Source of the DNA: Golubevia sp. BC0850
Taxonomy: Eukaryota; Basidiomycota; Exobasidiomycetes; Golubeviales; Golubeviaceae
Assembly: GCA_012976225.1 (NCBI GenBank)
Contig: JAAVVG010000012.1
Coordinates: 496,001 to 560,000, forward strand
Length of the DNA: 64,000 bases
Reading direction: 5' to 3'
A program made the translations under genes and the position numbers. How positions within the stretch are numbered: position 1 is the first letter of the stretch; each line of letters begins with the position of its first letter. The notes under the pieces were generated by a model that saw only the letters and a program-made list of their open reading frames with translations, ran no database searches and was not told the DNA's origin. Of this stretch, positions 47,301-57,618 are shown one piece after another.

Positions 47301-49529
47301 AAGGAAATAAATTGGAGAAAGTTGGAGAAGGTGAAAGAGGTAGAAGTAGAAGGATGACTGTAGGGCATGGAAATGCTAAGGATCGTCATAATAAGATCGA
47401 CATTCCTGCGGAAGAAATTGAGAAGTTTAGAAGAGATTTTGGAATCGGATTGAAAGAAAGTGGTGGAGTCAAGGTAAGTTTCTAGACTCTTTCGAAAGCT
47501 TTAATGGTGTGCAAGTTGGATCTCTTTCCATCACCTAGGAGCTTCCCTGAAATGAAACTATTTAAACCAAACAAATGCAAGGTGGATTTGGAGCAGAGGT
47601 TGCGAATTCTCCTCAGGGTCACTGATATCTATGTTATTTCTCTCCTTCATCCAACAGACTCCAGTTCAACAAGTTCTCACCGAGGAAGCTCTAGTAGACG
47701 CAAACGTCGACACTCACATGCCAGTCGGTATGCCATTCGAGGCCACAAACTACGAGGATGTCGATAGCTGCAATTGTGAGACTGAGGTACCCAATTGCTC
47801 TACTCATGGAAGCTTCTCTCCTTCTAAGCCAAGAGTCAGGAAGAGAGCTTCTTCCCTTCTATCTCAAGAGGTAATTGACGTCAAGGGGGATGAAGACGAG
47901 AGAGAACTCGGACCTTCTACTTTGGAACTCTCAAGAGAAGGAGCTCGTCGATTGGAGGGTGAGATTGAGGAAGAGAGAAAACAAGTAGAAGCTCTAAGTT
48001 CCAAAGGGAGAGAGAATACGAGCGAAGGAGCCGGAGAGGTGAGTTTGAGTTGACCCCAGGACGACTTCTGAAAAGCGACAACGACTGACGTACCTCTATA
48101 TTTTCCAATCCTCCAGGACCCAGCTCAATCTCTTCGTTGCCAGTCTTTACAGAATGAAGAATATTTCAGTAATGAAGGGAACGACATCTCGATTCCTCCC
48201 GGACTACCATTCGAATCTACCGCCTCAAGCGAGTCCCATCACTCCCACGCTCGACTTGGACGTCGTCGCAAGTCTTCTCTCTCGAGCAGTTTCTTACCAG
48301 GATCAGGAGATGATATGGAAGGACTTTCTGCTCTAGAACTTAAACGTTTGGGAAAGAAACCAACCGACTCTCAGTCAACTTCAGCTACTCCGGCTGGACT
48401 TGGATTGAAAGGCGTTCCTTCAAAGACCGTCTTCAGTCCATCTTCATCTCCTTCTTATGCTCCTAAAGAAGCTCAAGCTATCTTCATGGACGCTCAGACG
48501 ACCATCAAAGGAGGATTCGAACTCCAGCAACCTCCAAGAAGTCCAGAGAGCACCAGCCCAATTCTTTCAAGAGGATTCCACTCTCGCTCAGAATCAGAAG
48601 GTGCAAATCCATCTTCTGGAGGATCTTTCACTTCTGGTAGAAGTGGTGCTTCTCCGATTACTCCGAGTGAGGAATTGAGAAGAAGTGGGATTAGAAGAGA
48701 TAGATCCATCTCTGGAGCTAGTTTCAGTAGCTTTGGATCTGGGTTCAACTCTTCTCAAGAAACTTCTGATTTCAACCTTGACAACAGTCCTCCATCCTCT
48801 GCCGGAGTTCCTTCACCTCAAAGTAGAAGAAAAAGCTTCGCCGATCCTTGGACTAGTCCTAGATTGATGATGTTAACTTCAAAAGCTCAGACTCAGACCC
48901 AAGCTCAAAACGAAGAAAGTGGAACTTCTGGGAGCAAAATCGGTTCTGAATTGAAGATTCAAACTTCGAGTACTTCTGGTGAAAAGTCAATGGAAACTTT
49001 CCACAGCTCTTCTCCAGTCATTGGTAGTACTCCAACTCCATCTTCTCCTAGCAAACCACAACGTACAACTTTAATCTTCCCGGTCGCTCCAAAAGCCAGT
49101 CGTTCCTCTTTCATTTCGGATAGATTATCCTTGGATGAAGCTCACGCTTCAAGTACCGATCCAACACTAATTCAAGCTTTCGAAACCAAGAGAAACGCTT
49201 TAGAAGTCATCAAGAACACTCTAGGAGAAGACAAGTGGAACAAACTACAACAAATGCTTACCGAGAAAGAAAGAGAGGAATGGTGCGATAAGACTTTGTT
49301 GGAAATCGTCGGCAATGAATTTGATTTGGTAGATCATTCAGCTTTCGATCAGAACAACCAAAGTCCTCTAGATCTTGAAGATGAGAAATTGCAAATCTTA
49401 GCTGAAGAAGGATACGAGAAGAGATGGGGAGCTTTCGTCAAGCTCTGTGCTATATTAGGGGTAGACAGGAAGGATCTGATGGAAGCCAAGAGAAGGGCCG
49501 GTCCTATGCAAAGTTTGAATGTTGTCTAA
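44366..49529 (+). CDS. Large Ser-rich protein of unknown function (1633 residues)
   Basis: Three phase-0 exons (44366-47473, 47658-48038, 48117-49529) encode about 1633 residues. I do not recognise it. The N-terminal 150 residues are Ser/Pro/Thr/Gln-rich. Residues ~160-320 look folded (LPFLNRPIEVSDLLFDN, DDLEFLSKLEELLEPMDKDLW), with acidic helices. A long Ser-rich region follows, with RSxS-type sites fit for kinases (RSRSLSSGSSG, RKSSLSSSF). Exon 2 holds DVDSCNCETEVPNCSTHG, a small Cys cluster. The C-terminal ~130 residues are helical and probably a domain: LIQAFETKRNALEVIKNTLG, KWNKLQQMLTEKEREEW, then GFLGVD-like AILGVDRKDLMEAKRR. No signal peptide or membrane helix is seen. A regulatory or scaffold protein of the cell cortex or signalling would fit, but this is only a guess. 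Confidence 0.68.
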
Positions 49530-50202
49530 GGGATGGAATCAAATCATCAAGGTATCAAAGCCGAAATCTTCCCCGATCTCAAGCATAGACAATCTTGGAA
49601 TTGAAGAAGAAAAGAAGAATTTCAAGTCTCAATTGAATCATCAAAACAAAGCTCTAACGAAATCGAAATGAATAGAATCAAATTTACCTCTTCCGGCTCA
49701 GCTCCAGCGTTCTTCTAATAACCCACCACTCAACTTGAAAATCAAAAACGACTCAGTTTTAGCTTCCAACGCAATCCAGTTCTCTATTCCGTTCTACTTT
49801 TCGTCTTCTCAATTCGTTCCATGTCAGACCCATGTTTTGTCGTTCTCCCCTTTTCACATCTCATTCAAGTCACACTCAATACACGCATCTCTAAAGTTCA
49901 GCATTCTCATACTTCTTGTATTCTTCTCTTCTTACACAATTGTTTCCGATCACTCAAATACACGAAAGTGGCCATACAGTCACTATCAGACCTACTTTCC
50001 AATTCGAATTTCTTGCCTTTATTCTCCTCTCATCAGGTTGATAGATGAAACCTCAGGCTTTCTCTAGTAACGAGAGTAACGAGAATACATCCCAGAAGTG
50101 CCACACTGCCAGGCTTTGTGAGATCTTTCAGCCCCACATTTCCAGCAGACCTTTCCTTTTGGATCTGGGCGTTCGTCTCCTTCTAAGAGACACTGGAGAC
50201 GC

Positions 50203-50273
50203 GTCTGTGACCCCCGTTTCGGGGGGTCGATAGTGAATTATGCACCCCCCCCCCTACGTAGGGGGTCACAGAC
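50203..50273. repeat. MITE-like palindromic element with 13-bp inverted ends
   Basis: The ends GTCTGTGACCCCC and GGGGGTCACAGAC are perfect 13-bp inverted repeats 71 bp apart overall. Inside, each half can form its own hairpin: CCCCCGTTTCGGGGG at 50211-50225 and a run of C, TACGTA and GGGGG at 50240-50265. The middle is AT-rich. Short non-coding DNA with perfect inverted ends suggests a foldback or MITE element, but I see no clear target-site duplication. Confidence 0.6.
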
Positions 50274-50391
50274 TCCTGCAGGGAGAACCTTTGAGATGAT
50301 TCTACTTCTAGACCTGCCTCGAAACTTCGGCTCCATCGTCAACTTTTTGCTTTAAATTCGATGCTTTAAGAAAAAAAAGAGGTGGAAATCC

Positions 50392-50640
50392 GAGCTCTTA
50401 GTCGATCCTGGAATCACGAAATCGAGTGAGAGATCCTCTAATTCGGAGGAAGCTCAAGGGCTCTAAGTCAATTGCCAAAGGGTGAAGTCGAGTGAGAGCA
50501 CCTGGGATTTCAAAGGCGTGGGAGCTCTGAGTCGATCCTGGAGTTCACAAGTAGAGTGAGAGAGTCGCAGTCGTCCAAGAAGAGCTCGAGCTCTGAGCCA
50601 ATATTCAGCACCCAAATCGAGCGAAAGAGACTCGGTCAAG
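50392..50640. repeat. Degenerate tandem repeat, about 65 bp x 4
   Basis: The string GCTCT(T/A/G)AGTC or GCTCTGAGCC recurs at 50394, 50460, 50524 and 50590, spacing 66, 64 and 66 bp. About 30 bp after each comes a second shared block, TCGAGTGAGAG, TCGAGTGAGAG, TAGAGTGAGAG and TCGAGCGAAAG. Copies 1 and 3 share GTCGATCCTGGA. The copies have drifted, so the array is old. A 65-bp period is not a multiple of three and no frame runs through it. Confidence 0.7.
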
Positions 50641-51887
50641 AGCTGGTTGTTTCACTTTTGGAAACTTCAAGTTTTAGATTTCCCTCTCACTGCTGGCTTC
50701 CTTCAAGATCTTGTTTTTTCTTCACTCATCTTTATTTTCAAATCCAAAGTATCTGCTTGTTTTTGCTTTGGAAGGATCACTACAGGAGAGGAAGGCTTCG
50801 CTTTGGGCAATGATGATTCATTTCTAAACTCTTCATAAAATAGAAACACTCGGCTGATCATTGAAAGTGAGCTCTTTCTGAGATGGATTGCCTAAAGAGC
50901 TTGTCTTGTTCCTAAGTTTTCCTCGTCGCATCATCGAGAGAGGGATTAGAGCGGCCCACTTCCTGTCTTTGCCACTGCCATTCCATTGAGGGAGCAGTCT
51001 CTTCAGAAGTTTGAACACCAGAAAATGGTCAGAAGGCTAATTGAATTCAGATGTCAGAATGATGACGTACCTTGTGCCACAATATACTCCCATCGGGAGG
51101 AGGTATTTGCCGCTGCCTAGCGAGCCTTCAAGGTTGCTCAACATTTGATTTCATCTCCTGGATACTCTCTTTTTTGGGCGTACACTTGATGTTTTATGTC
51201 GAACTAAACAAAGTGAATCTTCTGGAGCCCAGAGACATCGAGGGAGACTCGCTATCAGAGGCTCTCGAATGGAGTTCACGCTTTTGGGCTAAAAGTGTGA
51301 TTTTTTTTGACACTTTCTTCGTAAAAGTGAGAGCTCTGGTTCGGGGTGTTGACGCTCTCTCTAGCAACTTTGTTTAGAGAAATATTTCAGAATAAGAAGT
51401 CTTTCATCAAAAGTCGTTTTGGAGGCCGATTGATTTCACAGCCTTGACTGAAAATTGAGCCTTTGGTGGCGTTGGCTCTGCAGAGTGGCAAAACGTCAAA
51501 AGACAGGCACTCAACCTTTCGTGTCTGGATGGGATCTTACTCAAAACCGATCAGACAGAATTTCATCATTTGTTGCTTGGCTTCGGAGAATTTGGAAAGT
51601 TTTAGAATACAGATGGTACTTCTCTTGGCTCAAGCTTTAGAGATCCTCACCAGGCTACGGGTACAGCCAATGTTACCGCCTTACATTCTCGAGAGGTTGC
51701 TTGAGCATCTCACATGAATTCTAAGAGACTTCTCATCATTCATTCACTTAAGAAGACCGTCAACAATAGAAACAAGATGCCACTGATGTTGCTTGTCCCG
51801 TCTTTCCCCTGCGGTGAGTCGATATGAAAGTTTGAAGTCAGAAACCTAAGCCGTCGTAAAATAGCTGTCACGTCGACATCGCGCTTG

Positions 51888-51915
51888 TACAGTGTTGTCG
51901 TTTACAGTGTTGTCG
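51888..51915. repeat. 15-bp tandem direct repeat, two copies
   Basis: TACAGTGTTGTCG occurs at 51888-51900 and again at 51903-51915, separated by TT. The copies are identical, so the duplication is recent. Confidence 0.75.
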
Positions 51916-52431
51916 AGAAGCAAGTGGAGCCTAAAAGTATGAGATCAAACAAGGGCTAAGACCAAAGATTCCTTAAGAAGCAAGAAAAAAGAGTTTGAAG
52001 AGAAGAAAATTGTGCGAGATGAGAAGAGCTGAACTTCGCTCAGAGGGGTTCTACCTCCGTTCTCTCCACCAACTCGGGAATCGAGAATGGGATGATTTCA
52101 AGTACAAGACATATTGATTAAGGTAGCGAAAGTGTGTCAATACAAAGAGAAACAGACAAAACTTATGGCAAGGTCGAAGTAAGATCTCCGTTTGACCGAA
52201 ACATCCTCTAGAATCCCAACAAATCAAAGTCACGAGCGACAGGAGGGATTGGGAATCCATTCTCCAGATCTCTGATAAGGAGTTGAAATTGTTCTTCAAG
52301 TTCGTCGAAGTCTCTTCCCTGGAGATCGCGGTTTTTAATCCTAACTGGACACAGGAGATTGAAGAGAGAGCAGAGTCCATGTCAGAAAAAGCGAAAGTCG
52401 AACCAGACAAACTAAGCTTACTATCAGTTTC

Positions 52432-52740
52432 TCACTCACTCTTTTTCTTCAAGATGTGTCCAAAGGTCCGCACCATGCCCAAAGCTATGCCGACCGCAAC
52501 TTTGGGAGTGATGCCCTCGTATTGAGCTCCTGGTCCTCTTGCGGCTAGATCTACATCATCTCTGGATAGAAGACTAACGAGATCGTCAAATTTGACGAAT
52601 TCTTGGTCTGAAGATTGAGATCTTCCAGATAATTCTGAAGTTGCTGGAGTTGGAAGAATAGCGGCGCTTGCAAGAGTTGCAGCTAAAGCCAAAGGTAGAA
52701 CGAAATGAGTCAATTGCAATGTGCTTGAAGAGTTTTTCAC
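52432..52740 (-). CDS. Small secreted protein (102 residues)
   Basis: A single exon encodes 102 residues. MKNSSSTLQLTHFVLPLALAATLASAA at the N-terminus is a signal peptide with likely cleavage after ASA. The mature part has an acidic middle (DQEFVKFDDLVSLLSRDDVD) and a C-terminal 35 residues with a hydrophobic, glycine-bearing helix ending in a basic patch (VAVGIALGMVRTFGHILKKK). No cysteine is present in the mature chain. Such proteins in basidiomycetes are often secreted effectors or cell-wall or peptide precursors, but I know no homolog. It borders the repeat island. The start is the first ATG, and a reasonable promoter stretch lies upstream. The signal peptide makes a real gene more likely than not. 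Confidence 0.65.
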   Translation of the reverse strand: MKNSSSTLQLTHFVLPLALAATLASAAILPTPATSELSGRSQSSDQEFVKFDDLVSLLSRDDVDLAARGPGAQYEGITPKVAVGIALGMVRTFGHILKKKSE

Positions 52741-53679
52741 TTGAAGCAGCTTGAAATAAAAAAATTGTAAATTGTTCTTTTAAAAGGTTCGAAGGCCAGC
52801 TACGAAGAAGAAGAAGAAAGAAGAGGTTGAGAGAAAAGAAAGTGAACGAAAGGTTGTTGGGGGAGGAGAAAAGAATGCCACGAAGACCCGCTATTTATGG
52901 GAATTTTGAGGGCTACAAATTCTCATAACTTGAAGGTGCTTGAGAACATTTCGAAAATTCGTCAGCTGTAGTCGCCCGCAAACGAAGGATTTTGTGTATT
53001 CTCAAGCTGGAATTGAGGATGCCCTCGGATTAAGAGTTGACACCGAGGGGACCTGCGACTGAAGTGCCGGCGCTCAAGCCTGAAGATCGTCACAGTAATA
53101 TACTTTTGCACTGGAATTGAATGATGTAATGACATACACACATGTTCAAAGAAGGTTTCATAGGACAAATTCGCCACTGCGGCACAACCCTTGAAAGCGC
53201 AAACCGTCGCTTCAATCACCTTAGCTTTACTTTGCGCTCTTCTCATATGTCATATCTCTGTAATTGTGAGTCCGCCACATTACAAATCTTATCTGAGATC
53301 CACATAGCACAAGGCACTAGGAGCAGAAATACTGAGAGGGTGCGAGTGAGAGATGGGGTGGGTCCGTGCTGAGAGTACCTTCGGTAGACAAACACTAGCG
53401 TTAATTAATTCCAATTAATTATCTCTTTATCTCTGGTTTTGTCTCGAGTTTACTTGAGGTCATGGTCGGTATATATGCTCGTTTCACTCGCAACAAGGGA
53501 GCAGACGCGAAGTGAATGTTTCAGCTTCTGAAATCCTCTGTCAAGAAGCGGACGTTTATGTGAATTATACACTTTCTATATGAACTGATCGCTTTATGTG
53601 CATAGTACTCAGTCGTCATTCCAAGCCTTCAAATTTTGCATAAGCCTTCAAAGCCGTGACGACTTCTCTCTGAGCCTCC
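52741..53679. other. Gene-free stretch
   Basis: This 939-bp stretch holds the promoter of the small secreted protein and the 3' end of the phosphodiesterase gene, both on the minus strand. It is AT-rich around 53400-53600, with an AATTAATTCCAATTAATT near-palindrome at 53401-53420. A second frame of the phosphodiesterase's last exon stays open to 53616. I see no other gene. Confidence 0.4.
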
Positions 53680-55264
53680 TCACTTTTTCTCCCAGTCTCT
53701 TGGATGTCTTCTTCTTCTGTACCATCCCAAGTGGTTATCAGGAATTTTGGCTCCATCTTGTAAGAGGTAAGAAAGATTTCTAAGTCCTTGATTGTGAAGT
53801 CTTTCCGCGATCTCGTCTGAGGTGTCAGCTGGGGAGCAAAGGAAGAAATGAAAGGAAACCAATCGATATCAGAATAGATTAAATTCAATAGTAGATACGA
53901 TTGTATGAGCTTACCGATTAACCAGGTGTAATTGTTACCATAGATCCAGGCAAGATCGCTTCTGTGATCATGCCCGTCGACAGAAGCGTTCGGGAGAAGC
54001 TGGTTGTCTAGAAGTACTGGTGCTTTGCTGAGAAGAAAGACAAGAAGGAATAAGAGGGGAAAAAAAGGTTGGAAGGTTGGTCAATCGAGAAAAATCATTG
54101 AGACATTTCTGGTGAACTCACTTATCCTGGAAAGTGTAGACACTGTTGTTAACTCTTATATCGTCAGGTAAAGTATAGTTCTTGGTATCGAACATGTGTC
54201 CATGTTCGGGTTGAATAAAATCTCCAATAGCATAGAAAGTTCCAGCGGTAGCAATCTCTGCCTCGTTCTGAGAATAGTCCAGCAGATTTTGAATAAGTCC
54301 ATCAGTACTCCTGAGTTCTATCTCCCAAGAAATAGTATAGTTAGTCTCATCAAAGCTTTTCATTACTTCCAACTGATCTAGGTGAGACTCATAAGATGGA
54401 TCGAAGACCGGAATAAAGGCCAAAGTACCGAAAGTTTTGAAGGCATCTTGAACCCAATCGAGAGACTCGAAGATCTCTGGAGTTGGATACCAGACGGATT
54501 GGAGCTTGAAGATACACCATTCAACGGCTGGGACTCCAGCTTTGTTTGTAAGGCTTTTGATCTGATAGTAGGCTGGCTCGATAGCAGCTTGATCCTTGCT
54601 GCGAGGGGAGAAGAGAAGGTGTGTCGTCAGAAACGAACCTCCAAAATCGAACCCCAAAACAGAAAAGACTCACAAATCCAATTGTAAGACAACATTAGCC
54701 CCACTATCAAAGATAGATTGAATGATTCCAGGTAAAGTTGGAATTTTTTCATCTCTAGTTCTACCTTGTTCATCTCTTAACCTCAAACCATCCATGAAAC
54801 CAGTATAATTATTTTCGTTGACTTTTGGATTATATCCTTCTCCAGAGAAAGGGTTGTAAGCCGATTTGTTGTTCATTTCTCCGACATTAGTTTCCCTTCC
54901 AAGACCACCATCGTGAACCATTGGTAGTTGTCCATCCAAAGAGAGATGAATGTCAGTTTCTATGCACTCGATTCCATTTTGTGAAGCTCTGAAATAAGAA
55001 TCGAAAGAATTCTCAGTAGTTCCATTCCAACGAAGTCCACGATGAGCGCAGAGGATACGAAGATCTGGGTAAGGAGTTTTGAAGGCGGAAATGATCTGAA
55101 GAAACAGAGGGAAGAGAGTCAGCTAGCCTGCCTTTTGAATAGCCTGCCTTTTGAACAACCATGTGTGTCTCACCGAGACTTACTTTTCTAACGTCATAAT
55201 CAATCATAGCCCCTTGACCCAAAGAGACAAGAACAGCCAAGGGTAGAAGATGAAAGATTCGCAT
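53680..55264 (-). CDS. Secreted glycerophosphodiester phosphodiesterase-like protein
   Basis: Five exons (55264-55184, 55095-54674, 54598-54122, 54027-53915, 53828-53680) give about 413 residues. MRIFHLLPLAVLVSLGQGA is a signal peptide. The GDPD active-site motifs follow: ILCAHRGLRWNGTTENSF (catalytic His), GIECIETDIHLSLDGQLPMVHD (Glu, Asp and second His). VVLQLDF continues the barrel. The family hydrolyses glycerophosphodiesters to glycerol-3-phosphate and an alcohol; fungal secreted members may act at the wall or in phosphate gain. Several N-glycosylation sites (NGT, NYT, NNS, NAS) support secretion. By splice phase the last exon ends at 53680, but another frame of the same exon is open to 53616. 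Intron 1 contains a 16-bp unit twice (55124-55155). Activity and substrate are inferred. Confidence 0.83.
55124..55155. repeat. 16-bp tandem duplication in an intron
   Basis: TAGCCTGCCTTTTGAA occurs twice in a row, at 55124-55139 and 55140-55155, inside the first intron of the phosphodiesterase gene. The copies are identical, so this is a recent slippage duplication. Confidence 0.8.
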
Positions 55265-55674
55265 TTTGAACTGTTGAGTGCTTGGGTTTTAGGACAAGAA
55301 GAATTTACAGGAGACCGCTCAATTTATGCCCTTCCCAAGAACCCAAAAGCTCCATTCTATTCGGACCGAACGAAGTTTACTCTTAGCTGTTCTCGGGTAT
55401 CGTGAAGTGTGAACGTGTACGACCAATTTGCCACCAGCCAGGGGTTCCGATTCCTCTCTCTCTCTTCACCGATTTCGTCTCCCTCGTCCCCTTCAACTTT
55501 CTTAGGGTCTCAACATCTCAACGAAAAAAACATCATTTCAAGCAATCAGAGTTTCAAGACGAAGCAAAATTTACACCAAAAATTCTCTTTTTCATTCCCA
55601 ATCCTCCCACTCCTCAACATGAACCCTTGATTTTCTGAATCCTCACAACCCTTTTGAAAAAATCAGCCTTGACT
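55265..55674. other. Intergenic, tandem minus-strand genes
   Basis: This 410-bp stretch holds the promoter of the phosphodiesterase and the 3' end of the MaoC gene. It is pyrimidine-rich on the plus strand. I see no gene. Confidence 0.4.
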
Positions 55675-57424
55675 TCAAAGTTTAGCCGATTTCTCAGCTC
55701 CGACTCTCTTCACTTTAGCATAACCACCACCCAAACTTTTCTTCCCACCTTCAACAGTTTGTTCAAAAGCGATTTCAACCTCTCTACCTTGTTCTTTAAT
55801 GATCCAAACATCAGTTCTCAACTTATCACCAGGTTTAACAGGACTAGTAAATCTCCCACCAAAAGCCAACAATTCAGTTTGATTTTCACCTGGGATTCCA
55901 TCTCCTTTTTCAACAGCTTTTAAAACGGCTCTAGCGGCATGTCCATAAGAACATAATCCATGTAAAATCGTTCCTCCCAATCCTCCCTTTTCTCCAATTT
56001 TTGGATCAATGTGTAAAGGATTGTAATCACCTGATAAACGATAGAGAAGAGCTTGGGCTGGAGAAGTGGATTCTGTTAAACTGAAAGAAGGTGAACTTGA
56101 AGGTGGTTTTGTAACTGGTAATTTTGATCCGATTTGTTTTGAGTAATTGGTTCCTTGTCCTCCTCCTCTGTAGAAAGCTGATCCTACCATTCTTGCGTGG
56201 ATTTGACCAGTTGGACTGTCAGAAGGACCAAAAAAGGTGGTCAGTCTCAGCCTTCTTCTTCTTCTTCTCCTTCTCATTTTCTTCTTGAGACCCAAAAGGA
56301 CGAAAAAAGATCCTTTCCATCTGATTTGTACACTCACGAACATAAAGTTTGTTCACTTTCCAAAATCAAACCAGTCTTGGTATCTTTGACTCCAATCACT
56401 CTTTTCTTTAATTTCCAACCTGGAGTTGAAACGATTGGGATTGGACGGAAAATTTCTACTGATTGTTCTCCGTGAACTAAGGTGTCGGCTTTGGAAAGAG
56501 AAAAGAGAGAGAGAGAGAAGAAAGTGTCGGGAGAATAAGTTCCGAGACCGGAATGAGACTTTAACTCAACGCTCTTCCTCTTCTTCAGCCAAAAACCTGC
56601 TTGTTTTTGAAAGAGATGTCCCTCCAAATCTGTGTTTGAAGCGGATAGCCTTGGTGTGTTGAAGCCTTGTTCTACTCATGCTTCCTTCTTTTCTCCCTTA
56701 GCTCCGAGACTCTCGCTCCTTCCTTCCTCAAACCACAATCCTGAGACTCACGATGTAGAGAAGGAAAACCAGGAGTTCCAGATCTAGAGGCTACCATCTC
56801 AGCAAAGACGGTAGTGTCTGAGTGAAGACCTGAATATTGGATTGGCATAAAGGAAGTCACGGAAACAGGGTGGTTGGGAGTGGAAGGAATCCTTAGAGGG
56901 TCAGAAGAGATAGCATGATGGAGAATACTATCATGGATTTGAACTTGAGGTATTGTAGATGAAAACTAACCTTTGTGAGCCAGAACGACTGGATAAGTTG
57001 GGAAAGCTTTGAAGCCATCTTGCAGTTCATAAGTGTAGAGTAAATCCTTTTCGCCTGCTCCAATTCCTACTGAATAGAGGATTAGATCTCTACGGTTCCA
57101 GGATACTGGTCTGAGAGTGAGTGTGTGTGAGAGAGATAGGAGTGAGTCGACTCCCCTCGAGAATGAGAGTGAGAAGAAGATGGAGAAAACTTACTGATCC
57201 TCATCTTGAAATCCTACAGCTCTATCGAAGTTGATTTCTCTGTTTGACATATTCAATTCGTGAATTGGTGGATAAAGATGTAGAATGAAAGACGATTTGG
57301 TAGAAGAGGAGAAAGTTCGAGAGGAATGAGAGGCTTTTATAGGCAGTCCCGGAATTGATGATAACCGGTGGGTCGAACTGATTAGAGATCTTCGTATGAG
57401 GGACAGAGACAGGGATCGAGACAT
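55675..57424 (-). CDS. MaoC-type 2-enoyl-CoA hydratase, peroxisomal (beta-oxidation)
   Basis: Five exons (57424-57195, 57110-56971, 56829-56752, 56488-56338, 56215-55675) fit in phase. The first hot-dog half reads PVSWNRRDLILYSVGIGAGE, GFKAFPTYPVVLAHK and PDTLVHGEQSVEIFRPI. The second reads PAQALLYRLSGDYNPLHIDP, the hydratase-2 motif with catalytic Asp and His, then GGLGGTILHGLCSYGHAAR. The enzyme hydrates trans-2-enoyl-CoA in peroxisomal fatty-acid oxidation. The last residues, SAKL, form a PTS1 signal. From ATG 57424 the protein has 379 residues and begins with ~58 residues rich in Arg/Ser and free of acids, like a mitochondrial presequence. From ATG 57250 (MSNREINFD) it has 321 residues, the usual length. 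One intron ends in an AAG acceptor. Confidence 0.9.
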
Positions 57425-57618
57425 CCGTTAGGCTTAAATCCGGGACTAAATCTTAGTGCTTATGTGTAACCTCCGGATTGGATATGTATCGTGGGAGGGA
57501 GGGAGGAAGGACTGGCCCCGACTGGGTCTGTTCGCTGGTGCAGTTCGAACTTCGAACTCTCACATCCATCACCGCATCACCTTTCGATTCTTGATATCCC
57601 AATTTCAATTCTCTTAGA
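57425..57618. promoter_or_regulatory. Bidirectional promoter, MaoC hydratase and IES2
   Basis: The ATG at 57424 (minus) and the ATG at 57619 (plus) lie 194 bp apart. A (GGGA)-type tract occurs at 57493-57510. If MaoC starts at 57250 the shared region is about 370 bp. Confidence 0.5.

Larger units (their letters stand above)
49530..52431. other. Gene-free repeat-bearing island (2.9 kb)
   Basis: This is the longest stretch without a supported gene. Frames shorter than ~110 codons occur on both strands but none has a domain, splice-linked partner or good start context. It contains a palindromic MITE-like element (50203-50273), a degenerate tandem repeat of about 65 bp (50392-50640) and a 15-bp direct repeat (51888-51915). 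It may be eroded transposon DNA or a long regulatory/untranslated region. Confidence 0.5.

Noticed and set aside
49530-52431. Remnant of a retroelement or DNA transposon coding region in the gene-free island
   Set aside because: No reverse transcriptase, integrase or transposase motif in any of the six frames.
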